DNA of 51,974 bases from an uncultured Sediminibacterium sp. Lineage in GTDB: Bacteria; Bacteroidota; Bacteroidia; Chitinophagales; Chitinophagaceae. This document shows positions 7,483 through 15,393 of this stretch, piece by piece (the stretch's first letter is position 1; each line of letters opens with the position of its first letter). Below the pieces are notes generated by a model. It had not been told where the DNA came from. It searched no databases and saw only the letters and a list, made by a program, of their open reading frames with translations. The stretch covers positions 1 through 51,974 of the forward strand of contig NZ_CAMLMJ010000028.1 in assembly GCF_946481145.1 (NCBI RefSeq). Reading direction: 5' to 3'. The position numbers and the translations under genes are program-made.

Positions 7483-10400
7483 ATGCCAAAGCAAATATTT
7501 CACCTATTTTATCTATTGTTATCTTCCTCTGTATTAAGAGGCCAACAATTGCCTACCCCTTTGGGCTATAACGATACCTCCTTAACCCTTCAACAGTCAT
7601 TTAATACACTTCCTGTAACCGGAAGCATCAGCCTCATAGGCAAAGGTCCTTTTTCATTAGCCGATTCACCACTTCTTTTAACTGGGTTGGAAGGATGGTT
7701 TATCAGACAAATGACAGGCTCCCAATCAAATACAAATTTTTCAACCAGTACCGGCTCATCCACGGGAAGTGGTGTGTATAGTTTTGGTCCTTCGGGTAAC
7801 ATTAACAGAGCCCTGGGCACATTGGCTTCCGGAACTGGTATTTATGGATTTGGTATCATACTCAAAAACGAAACCGGAATAATACTGAATCACTTAACCA
7901 TCCAGTTCCTCGCTTCACAATGGAGAAAAGGAGGTTCAGGCAATATCAATACCTGGAAATGTGGTTTTATCCAAAGTGATTCTTCAAACCTCCATCTGGA
8001 TAGCATTAAGTTTCTCCCAAACCTGAACCTCAGCTCCATTCATACCAGTTCCGGTTCTGCCACTTTAAATGGGCAATTACCGATTAATCAAAACCTCATT
8101 TCAAACACCATTACAGACATACGATGGCTTCCAGGTCAGTATTTAGTATTTCAATGGTCAGATGCCGACGAAACAGGCTCAGATGATGCAATGGCTATCG
8201 ATGATTTTAGTTTCAAAGCAACACAGGAAATCGGGCCACCAACTATCGGAGCAATTCAGGTTGATTCGATTTCAAGTCGATCAGGAATTATAAAAGCAAT
8301 TATCGATGATCAATTAGCTGCTACTAACTTGGAATTATTGTTAGATACTTCCATACATTTTACAACACCTATTTCAATTCACTCATTGATTAATGCAGGA
8401 ACCGGACCTGTTTTAGTTACAAATCCTATCCTAGGATTGCTTCCTAAAACGAAATATTATTTCCTTTTAAAAGCCATCAACCAATCTGGAACTTTACTCA
8501 GTAGCATTGACTCCTTTACAACAACTGTGGATTTGCCAATTATTACTACAGATTCAATCACACCATTAAATGAAAAAGATTGCATTATTCACGGCACTAT
8601 AATTGCCAATGGTGGTAGTCCAATTATAGCATCTGGTTTCTGTTGGGGACGAGACTCGCTCTTTAATGAAAAAACATGTATACCAAACACTGGCTCCTTC
8701 GTGAATTTTAATGATACTATTTTTCAACTACCTACCGGAACAGCGATTTATTTTCAGGCTTATGGTACAAACGAAGCCGGAATCGCCTTTGGAAAAAACA
8801 TTTTATGGCATACACCAACCATTGTGCAATCTTTTGAAAGAACGGGGAATGCCATCACTAATCTTGATACCGTTTACTATCGCATCTGCTTCAAAGATTC
8901 TCTGCACAATATCAGCGCCGGAGATTTTCAATTATCTGAAAATACAAATTCGGATGCAACAATTGTTAGCCTTACAAATGAAAGCTACTCCTGGCTGATT
9001 GCTATATCAACCGGGAATTCTGACGGCATAATTACGCCCGTTTTTTTAAAGAATAATACATATCAACCAGTAGTTTTCAATGCACCTTTTGCTGCCAATC
9101 AGACAATAATAGACAAAACAAAACCATTCATTAAATCAATCACCTATGACAACAAACCTTACAAGGCAGGAGACACCATACAATTAACAATAAACTTAGT
9201 TCCAGAAAAAAATTCATTAGAACTTATTAACGGAAATTTAGCAGGATATCCACTCCAATTGTTTACAAGGTTGAACGATAGTTGTTGGAAATCATATTGT
9301 GTAGTCAAAACAAATTCAGGAAGTCGTGAAATAAATGCTTCAGAAAATTTATCCGCAACAATTCGCATCCGTGATCAAGCGGGAAATGAAAATATAGATT
9401 CTATATTCATCATCAATTATGATAACGACCCTATTGATTTAACGAAACCCAAAATAGAGAGAATTGTTTTGCCAGAAAAAATGATGTATAAATCTGGGGA
9501 CAGTTTATTCTTACAAATACTTTTTACCGAAGCAATAAAAATAGATAGTTCATTAGGTAGCCCATTACTGTCCATTACTATCGGAACCAGGGTGAAAAAT
9601 CCATACCTCTACCGATCCTACTCCCAATCACTCGAATTTTGCTACATCATCCAACCTGATGAGCTAGATATGGACGGTATCAGAATCAGTAACACCATCA
9701 CACTAAACAACGCCATAATTTTAGATTTAGCAGGCAACCAATTGATCAATCAAATTCCCAATGCGGGTGTTTTTAGTCAACATCGCGTCGATGCAGTTGC
9801 TCCTATAGTAAATAATGTGATCACACCTGCTGCAAAAAATTATGGAATGGGCGACACCATTTCTTTTTCTGTATTCATTTCAAAGCCACTCATTATCCCA
9901 TCGAATATCCATGGATTCGGCATTCAAATCAGCGCAGCTTCCAACATCTATAAAGCCCTCTATATTGCTGGAACACAAAACCCGTTAAAATTTTACTGGA
10001 TTGTTCCAGCTGGTGTTTCAGATAAAAAAGGTATCAGCATTTCATCGATATTAATGAATTGTGCTGGCATTACCGATAGTAGTGGGAATGATTTATTCCC
10101 TGTGTTGAGAAATATAGGAAGCATGAGTAATATTATTGTTGATGGAATTGTGCCGCTTTTTATGGATAGCTCTAATATTGTACAGGTATGTTCAAAAGGA
10201 GTTACCTCAATGATTTCCATCTTGCAGGCAGCAAATATTGAATTGGGAGAAAACATTGAATGGAGTTTGGTAAAAGCCCCTTCAACCGGAATTATTTCTG
10301 GACTTCCTGCAAGTAGTAAATGGACTTCCAACAATAATAGCTTGCCAACAATAAGTTATTCTTCTTCCGCATTTTTCGCCAGAACTGATGAATGTATTAT

Positions 10401-12558
10401 CCAGGTTTCAGATGGTATAAATTCCAGCAGGAAAAAAATATTCTTACAGGTTAATGAGCCTATCAACGTAAATCGTATTGTATCAGGTCAGGTTATTTGT
10501 GCTGGTTTTTCTGCTGTTCCGCTAACTGGTGATGCCAAAGGTGGAAATGGCGTTTTTGAATTCAAATGGGAATCAGCAGATACAGGTATAAATAAATCTT
10601 TTGTCACAGCCAGTGGTCAATTTAACCAAGCCAGTTATTTCCCATTAAATCTCCAGCAAAGCATGAGATACAGACGGATAGCATATTCTGGCGGATGTGT
10701 GGATAGTTCTGCGGAAGTACTGATTCAGGTAAAAAACAAGGGATTATGGTTGGGCAGCAGTTCAGACAGTTGGCATCATGGCGCCAACTGGTGTGGTGCT
10801 TTGGTACCAGATCAGCTAACCGATGTTTATTTATCCGAGACAGCTACTCATCGATCTGTAAAAATTACGGATAGTGCATTTGCAGGTTCAATATTCGCAG
10901 CACCGAATACATCTTTACAAATAAATGGCACGTTGGTTTTGAGAAACAATATCACTGGAAACAATAATATAGACGCAAGATCCGGGACGCTTATAACAAG
11001 TTCAAAAGAAAAACAAGCATTGAAAACTGGATCTTTCCTAAATAAATCTGTAGCCAGACTTATCGCAAAAGGAACAGAATTGGAAATCATTGATACAATC
11101 AATGTCACAGATTATTTATCCATTCAAAAAGGTCAATTAAATACCAATAACAAACTTATCTTATCCAATAACGCTTCCAATTATCCAAATGCGCCTGGCA
11201 CTATTCTTAAGGGCGACATTCAATACCATCATTTAATTAATGGCAGGGATCGTGAGCAATTTCTGCATCATCCATTTCAATCAGATTTACCTATTTATCC
11301 TAAGGATACAAACCGAGTGATATTTGAAAATGATCAAACTATTTTCACCTCTACTACTTTCCCTGCAGATAATGTTTATACATTGGGTGGAATACAACAA
11401 ACACCGGATGGACTTCCATTATTATCATGGCAAAAAATACAGTCAAATCCGGTTTTTCAAGGAACAAAATGGGCAAAACAACAAGGCATTATTTTATCTA
11501 TTCCCGGAACCATAAAAAATGAAGCAGCGCCTATTTCCTTGCTTTTTAAAGGTCGTCTGGAAACAGGTGATGTAACTGTTGAATATCCTGCATCACCAGA
11601 CAGTAATTTCATTTTTACTGGCAACCCATTGTTGGCTGATATACATTCAAAAAATATCATCAGGTCTGAAGGCATTGGTAACTATTATTGGATTTGGGAT
11701 ACCAGTATGGCAGAAAATGGAGCATACCGTACAAAAGCTTTTAATGCCAACAATCGAATTAAAAAGTTTGAAGGATATATCATAAAAACAATACCTGATC
11801 AACCCATTTGGCTAACCTATCCTGAACAATCTAAAATGGTATCCCCAATTCCTGATTCTTTAGCTGATATCATCGAAAACACTTATCAAATGGAAATATT
11901 ACTTATGCATGATAGCATTATTTATGACCAGGTTTTGTTACTTGATACTGATATAGCCCGAACAAGATTTGATGCAGCAGATGCGGAAAAAATAGCCAAC
12001 CCTGGCGCAAACCTTTATACACTTAGCGCAGACAGCATACCCCTTGCTATAGATGCAAGATGGATGACAAACCGAACCTATATACCACTATGCATTCATG
12101 CTAATCCACCGAAACAGTTTAGTTTAAAATTTTCAAGGACCTGGTTAAAGCCAGGCATTCAACTTGAATTACATGATCATTTTACAGGAAGGAAAATGAG
12201 TATTACTAAAAACAAATCTTATGATTTTGAGATAACATCCGATACGGCAAGCTTTGGCAGCAACAGGTTTGTTATAAGATCACCCATACCACCAGAACCA
12301 ATTGAAGAACCTTTACAATTACAACTATATCCGGTTCCCTCCTATAATATGCTTACACTGGTTTTCCAGGGACGAAAAAAAAGCCTGACAACCATTCTGG
12401 TAAAAACCTTACAAGGACAGGTATTGATCAGCCGAGCTATGGGAGAACAGCTAAGTTTTACAGAGCAGGTTTCACTTTCCGGTTTATTAAGAGGTACTTA
12501 CCTTGTCGAAGTACATTCAGGGAAACTGGTAATTGCTAAAACTTTTATTAAACTTTAA
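7483..12558 (+). CDS. very large T9SS-exported multidomain surface protein
   Basis: 1691 aa. Signal peptide at residues 1-21 (ending LRGQ). Residues about 25-250 form a beta-rich module with GSGVYSFG, ALGTLASGTGIYGFG and DADETGSDDAMAIDDFSF, a pattern seen at the N-terminus of large exported Bacteroidota proteins. Three Ig-like modules follow, starting near residues 545, 653 and 772 (KPFIKSITYD, KPKIERIVLP, APIVNNVITP), each with a K/M-x-GD-[ST] turn. The centre has more beta domains with paired Cys. Residues about 1605-1691 are a type A T9SS sorting domain (LQLYPVPSYN, then LLRGTYLVEVHSGKLVIAKT). No catalytic motif was seen, so surface structural or adhesive use is an inference. Monocistronic, with a word-repeat hairpin directly downstream. 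Confidence 0.88.
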   Translation: MPKQIFHLFYLLLSSSVLRGQQLPTPLGYNDTSLTLQQSFNTLPVTGSISLIGKGPFSLADSPLLLTGLEGWFIRQMTGSQSNTNFSTSTGSSTGSGVYSFGPSGNINRALGTLASGTGIYGFGIILKNETGIILNHLTIQFLASQWRKGGSGNINTWKCGFIQSDSSNLHLDSIKFLPNLNLSSIHTSSGSATLNGQLPINQNLISNTITDIRWLPGQYLVFQWSDADETGSDDAMAIDDFSFKATQEIGPPTIGAIQVDSISSRSGIIKAIIDDQLAATNLELLLDTSIHFTTPISIHSLINAGTGPVLVTNPILGLLPKTKYYFLLKAINQSGTLLSSIDSFTTTVDLPIITTDSITPLNEKDCIIHGTIIANGGSPIIASGFCWGRDSLFNEKTCIPNTGSFVNFNDTIFQLPTGTAIYFQAYGTNEAGIAFGKNILWHTPTIVQSFERTGNAITNLDTVYYRICFKDSLHNISAGDFQLSENTNSDATIVSLTNESYSWLIAISTGNSDGIITPVFLKNNTYQPVVFNAPFAANQTIIDKTKPFIKSITYDNKPYKAGDTIQLTINLVPEKNSLELINGNLAGYPLQLFTRLNDSCWKSYCVVKTNSGSREINASENLSATIRIRDQAGNENIDSIFIINYDNDPIDLTKPKIERIVLPEKMMYKSGDSLFLQILFTEAIKIDSSLGSPLLSITIGTRVKNPYLYRSYSQSLEFCYIIQPDELDMDGIRISNTITLNNAIILDLAGNQLINQIPNAGVFSQHRVDAVAPIVNNVITPAAKNYGMGDTISFSVFISKPLIIPSNIHGFGIQISAASNIYKALYIAGTQNPLKFYWIVPAGVSDKKGISISSILMNCAGITDSSGNDLFPVLRNIGSMSNIIVDGIVPLFMDSSNIVQVCSKGVTSMISILQAANIELGENIEWSLVKAPSTGIISGLPASSKWTSNNNSLPTISYSSSAFFARTDECIIQVSDGINSSRKKIFLQVNEPINVNRIVSGQVICAGFSAVPLTGDAKGGNGVFEFKWESADTGINKSFVTASGQFNQASYFPLNLQQSMRYRRIAYSGGCVDSSAEVLIQVKNKGLWLGSSSDSWHHGANWCGALVPDQLTDVYLSETATHRSVKITDSAFAGSIFAAPNTSLQINGTLVLRNNITGNNNIDARSGTLITSSKEKQALKTGSFLNKSVARLIAKGTELEIIDTINVTDYLSIQKGQLNTNNKLILSNNASNYPNAPGTILKGDIQYHHLINGRDREQFLHHPFQSDLPIYPKDTNRVIFENDQTIFTSTTFPADNVYTLGGIQQTPDGLPLLSWQKIQSNPVFQGTKWAKQQGIILSIPGTIKNEAAPISLLFKGRLETGDVTVEYPASPDSNFIFTGNPLLADIHSKNIIRSEGIGNYYWIWDTSMAENGAYRTKAFNANNRIKKFEGYIIKTIPDQPIWLTYPEQSKMVSPIPDSLADIIENTYQMEILLMHDSIIYDQVLLLDTDIARTRFDAADAEKIANPGANLYTLSADSIPLAIDARWMTNRTYIPLCIHANPPKQFSLKFSRTWLKPGIQLELHDHFTGRKMSITKNKSYDFEITSDTASFGSNRFVIRSPIPPEPIEEPLQLQLYPVPSYNMLTLVFQGRKKSLTTILVKTLQGQVLISRAMGEQLSFTEQVSLSGLLRGTYLVEVHSGKLVIAKTFIKL

Positions 12559-12578
12559 ATGGGTATCAAGGTTAGCAT

Positions 12579-12670
12579 GAAGGTCCATAGACCATAGTCA
12601 ATAGTCCATGGAGAATTGACCATGGACTATTGACTATGGACCATGGTCTATGGTCTATGGTCTATGGTCC
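12579..12670. repeat. word-repeat hairpin, CCATAGTC type (copy 1)
   Basis: Two arms of reiterated CCATAG/CTATGG words between convergent genes. Positions 12592-12611 and 12620-12639 are perfectly complementary over 20 bp with an 8-nt loop. Three further tandem TCTATGG words follow on the right. It lies 20-110 bp from the stop of the T9SS gene and just beyond the stop of ilvE, so it could serve as a bidirectional 3'-end structure, but it has no U-tract. Confidence 0.9.
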
Positions 12671-12703
12671 ACACCCTTAAAAGTTCAAATGAAATAAATC
12701 GTA

Positions 12704-13768
12704 TTAAACACGATACATCCAGCCATGGGTATCTGCTACCTTTCCTTCGCGGATATCGGTTAACCTGGCTTTTAATTCAGGAGCAGTTTTCCATTTATCT
12801 GTATCAAAATGCATTACATAATCCTTATAACGCAATTCTTTAATCATTGAAATAGTTGCTGCAGTGCCTGTTCCGAATACTTCGTACAATAATCCGGCAC
12901 GATGCGCATCCATCAGGTCTTCAATACTGATTTTTTTCTCAATAACCTCAAAGCCCATGTCTTTAAGCACTTCCATCGCACTATCCCTGGTTACACCAGC
13001 CAATATCGTTCCTTCTTCAAGTGAAGGAGTTACCGCTGTATTTCCAATGATGAAGAATACATTCATGGTACCTACTTCCTGCAAGTAACGGTGTTCAAAA
13101 GCATCTGTCCAAAGAACCTGATCATAGCCTGCTTTTTTAGCTTGCGCTGTAGCAAGCATACTTGCCCCATAGTTACCAGCATTTTTAGAGAAGCCCACCC
13201 CACCCGGTGCTGCACGTGTGTATTTTTCTTCTACATAAATTTTCATCGGGGCGGTGTAATATGGTCCGGTAGGACTCAATATTATCATGAACTTATAAGT
13301 ATCAGAAGGTTTTACACCAATTACAGGATCAGATGAAAACATAAATGGACGGATATACAATGAATGGTCCTTCATTGATGGAACCCAGTTCCTGTCTATA
13401 TCAATCAACATACGCATACCTTCCATGAAAATTTCTTCAGGTACGGTAGGCATCTGCATACGCTCAGCAGAAATATTGAATCTTTTAAAATTATCCTGTG
13501 GGCGGAAAATGGCAACATTACCATCCTGGTCTTTGTAAGCCTTGATTCCTTCAAAAATAGCCTGACCATAATGCAGGGCAGCAACTGATGGCTCCATCAG
13601 CAAAGGCTGGTATGGTTTTATTTCTACATTTTTCCACTCACCGTTCTCATAATCAGCCTCAAGCATGTGATCCGTGAAATATTTCCCAAAAGGAATATTT
13701 TCCAACGTCATATCGAGTAACTTACTGGTCTCAACTTTCGTAACGTTTATGTCTAGTGCTGCTGTCAT
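12704..13768 (-). CDS. ilvE: branched-chain amino acid aminotransferase
   Basis: 354 aa, PLP fold type IV, class II (eukaryote-like) BCAT. It interconverts Leu, Ile and Val with their 2-oxo acids using 2-oxoglutarate/glutamate. Motifs: ALHYGQAIFEGIKAY, the PLP-lysine segment GGVGFSKNAGNYGASM (Lys about 195), GYDQVLWTDA and EVGTMNVFF. The ATG at 13768 (MTAALDINV) is preferred to a start nine codons upstream, because the promoter -7 box lies at 13792-13785 within that extension. Divergent from the 13835 gene. Confidence 0.96.
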   Translation of the reverse strand: MTAALDINVTKVETSKLLDMTLENIPFGKYFTDHMLEADYENGEWKNVEIKPYQPLLMEPSVAALHYGQAIFEGIKAYKDQDGNVAIFRPQDNFKRFNISAERMQMPTVPEEIFMEGMRMLIDIDRNWVPSMKDHSLYIRPFMFSSDPVIGVKPSDTYKFMIILSPTGPYYTAPMKIYVEEKYTRAAPGGVGFSKNAGNYGASMLATAQAKKAGYDQVLWTDAFEHRYLQEVGTMNVFFIIGNTAVTPSLEEGTILAGVTRDSAMEVLKDMGFEVIEKKISIEDLMDAHRAGLLYEVFGTGTAATISMIKELRYKDYVMHFDTDKWKTAPELKARLTDIREGKVADTHGWMYRV

Positions 13769-13784
13769 AGTTCTATATTTGGCG

Positions 13785-13815
13785 CAAAGAAACAAAAAAA
13801 TTAAAAACTAACAAT
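13785..13815 (-). promoter_or_regulatory. ilvE promoter, Bacteroidota type
   Basis: Minus strand: ATTG (13815-13812), 19-bp spacer, TTTCTTTG (13792-13785). This is close to TTG/TAnnTTTG, with T in place of A at the second base of the -7 box. It fixes the ilvE start at 13768. Confidence 0.6.
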
Positions 13816-13834
13816 CGTTAATATTTTTAGTGGA

Positions 13835-14362
13835 ATGGATCCATCAAAAACACAACTTCCCGATTTCGTGCTTTCCGATCTGTATAAATCACATCTGGTG
13901 GTTATTGAAGCGGCATTAAGCGAAGGCAATTTACCGAAAAAAAAAGAGCCGGTTGCCCCAATAAAACATGAATTTTTAGGGGATAACCGTAAAAATATCA
14001 GCATTTTAGTCAAAGATGCCACTGCGGTTTACCTAAATGACCATTCCCTGCAGTTTTTGTCTGCCATTTTATCAGCCTGCAAACTGAACCTGGGTGATGT
14101 TGCCATTGTAAATCATTTGAACACCCCCCTCGATTTGACAGCGATTAAAAGCTGGCTCCATCCAAAATACCTGATGGTTTTCGATATTGCTGCTGCTGAT
14201 TTGCAGTTACCTTTTGACCTACCCAACTACCAGGTACAGGCGTATGATAACTGCTCCATGCTATTCGCTCCCTCTCTTGAATTGATGACCGCTGACACCA
14301 AAGAAGCTAAGCTTGAAAAAAGTAAACTTTGGCTCAGCCTTAAAAATATGTTCAACCTGTGA
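13835..14362 (+). CDS. conserved unknown, possibly DNA polymerase III psi (HolD)-like
   Basis: 175 aa, soluble, no signal peptide. I do not recognise a named family with certainty. The layout resembles HolD and related uracil-glycosylase-like folds: a strand (ISILVKDATAVYLND), a helix (LQFLSAILSACKL), a strand with NHLNTPLD, then LMVFDIAA, and a C-terminal APSLELM followed by a helix with KLWLSLKNMF, like the ASPALTDL...ALWQQI end of E. coli HolD. It opens a compact plus-strand unit; its stop overlaps the rdgB start (TGATG). A replication-associated role would suit its pairing with a nucleotide-pool sanitiser, but this is inference. Confidence 0.75.
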   Translation: MDPSKTQLPDFVLSDLYKSHLVVIEAALSEGNLPKKKEPVAPIKHEFLGDNRKNISILVKDATAVYLNDHSLQFLSAILSACKLNLGDVAIVNHLNTPLDLTAIKSWLHPKYLMVFDIAAADLQLPFDLPNYQVQAYDNCSMLFAPSLELMTADTKEAKLEKSKLWLSLKNMFNL

Positions 14363-14952
14363 TGAATAAACCCATACTCATTTTTGCCACAAATAATCAG
14401 CATAAAGTTGATGAAATCAATAATGTGATTGGCAAACAGGTGCAAGTGATTAGTCTTAAAGAAGCTGGCATCGACATAGATATTCCCGAGCCTCATCCAA
14501 CCCTCGAAGCCAATGCAACAGAAAAATCTGCCACCATACATCGGTTAACGGGAAAAAATGTATTTAGTGAAGATACCGGACTTGAAGTTTTTGCACTCAA
14601 TGGCGAACCTGGTGTAAAAAGTGCACGTTATGCGGGTGATGACAAAAACTTTCAGGCCAATATCGACAAATTACTTTTGAACCTAAAAAATCATTCCGAC
14701 AGATCTGCCCAATTCCGAACTGTCGTATCGCTGATTTGGAACAATCATGAATACCAGTTTGAAGGAATCTGTAAAGGCAACATTGCTTTGATACAAACCG
14801 GCAAAGAAGGATTTGGATATGATCCTGTATTTATACCCGACGGCGCTACAGATAGTTTTGCAACTATGAGTATAGATGAAAAGAACCAATTCAGTCATCG
14901 CAAAAAAGCCATTGTACAATTGGTGGATTTTTTAAACCAACAAGACCAATGA
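14362..14952 (+). CDS. rdgB: non-canonical purine NTP pyrophosphatase (dITP/XTP)
   Basis: 196 aa, the usual length for the HAM1/RdgB family, which hydrolyses dITP, ITP and XTP to monophosphates and keeps deaminated purines out of nucleic acids. Motifs: ILIFATNNQHKVDEI near the N-terminus, FSEDTGLEVFALNGEPGVKSARYAG, GFGYDPVFIPDG and FSHRKKAI. The ATG at 14362 overlaps the upstream TGA (TGATG), indicating coupling; a GTG one codon earlier is less likely. Its stop overlaps the next start (ATGA). Confidence 0.96.
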   Translation: MNKPILIFATNNQHKVDEINNVIGKQVQVISLKEAGIDIDIPEPHPTLEANATEKSATIHRLTGKNVFSEDTGLEVFALNGEPGVKSARYAGDDKNFQANIDKLLLNLKNHSDRSAQFRTVVSLIWNNHEYQFEGICKGNIALIQTGKEGFGYDPVFIPDGATDSFATMSIDEKNQFSHRKKAIVQLVDFLNQQDQ

Positions 14953-15383
14953 ACAGAATAAAACTAAATCTACCTCCTATATTTTCGTTCACAACAGAAC
15001 TGGTAATCCGTATCACTGATCTGAATTATGGAGGTCATGTAGGCAATGATGTATTTTTATCGCTGATCCATGAAGCCCGACAGCAATATCTTTTATCACT
15101 TGGATACCAGGAACTATCTTTTGAAGGCACCGGACTTATTATGGCAGATGTGGCACTTGAATACAAAAAAGAATTAAACCATCTCGATCGTATCCGCATC
15201 GGTGTTGTAGCCGCAGATCTCGACAAACTTGGTTTCGACCTCTATTACAAAATTGAAGTGGCAACAACAGAAGGATGGGTTATTGCTGCTAAAGCCAAAA
15301 CAGGCATGATTTGTTATGATTATACCGCCAAAAAGAAAACCAGTATCCCAGAAGCGGCCATAACCAAGCTTACTCAATTTTAA
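14949..15383 (+). CDS. acyl-CoA thioesterase, hot-dog fold (4HBT/YbgC-like)
   Basis: 144 aa, single hot-dog domain. RITDLNYGGHVGNDVFLSLIHEARQQYL matches the active-site region of 4-hydroxybenzoyl-CoA-type thioesterases, where the Asp (in ITDLN) and the following helix act in thioester hydrolysis. The substrate cannot be read from the sequence. Its start overlaps the rdgB stop by 4 bp and its stop is 10 bp before the GH3 gene, so all four genes at 13835-18066 are probably co-transcribed. Confidence 0.85.
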   Translation: MNRIKLNLPPIFSFTTELVIRITDLNYGGHVGNDVFLSLIHEARQQYLLSLGYQELSFEGTGLIMADVALEYKKELNHLDRIRIGVVAADLDKLGFDLYYKIEVATTEGWVIAAKAKTGMICYDYTAKKKTSIPEAAITKLTQF

Positions 15384-15393
15384 GTTTTGTAAA

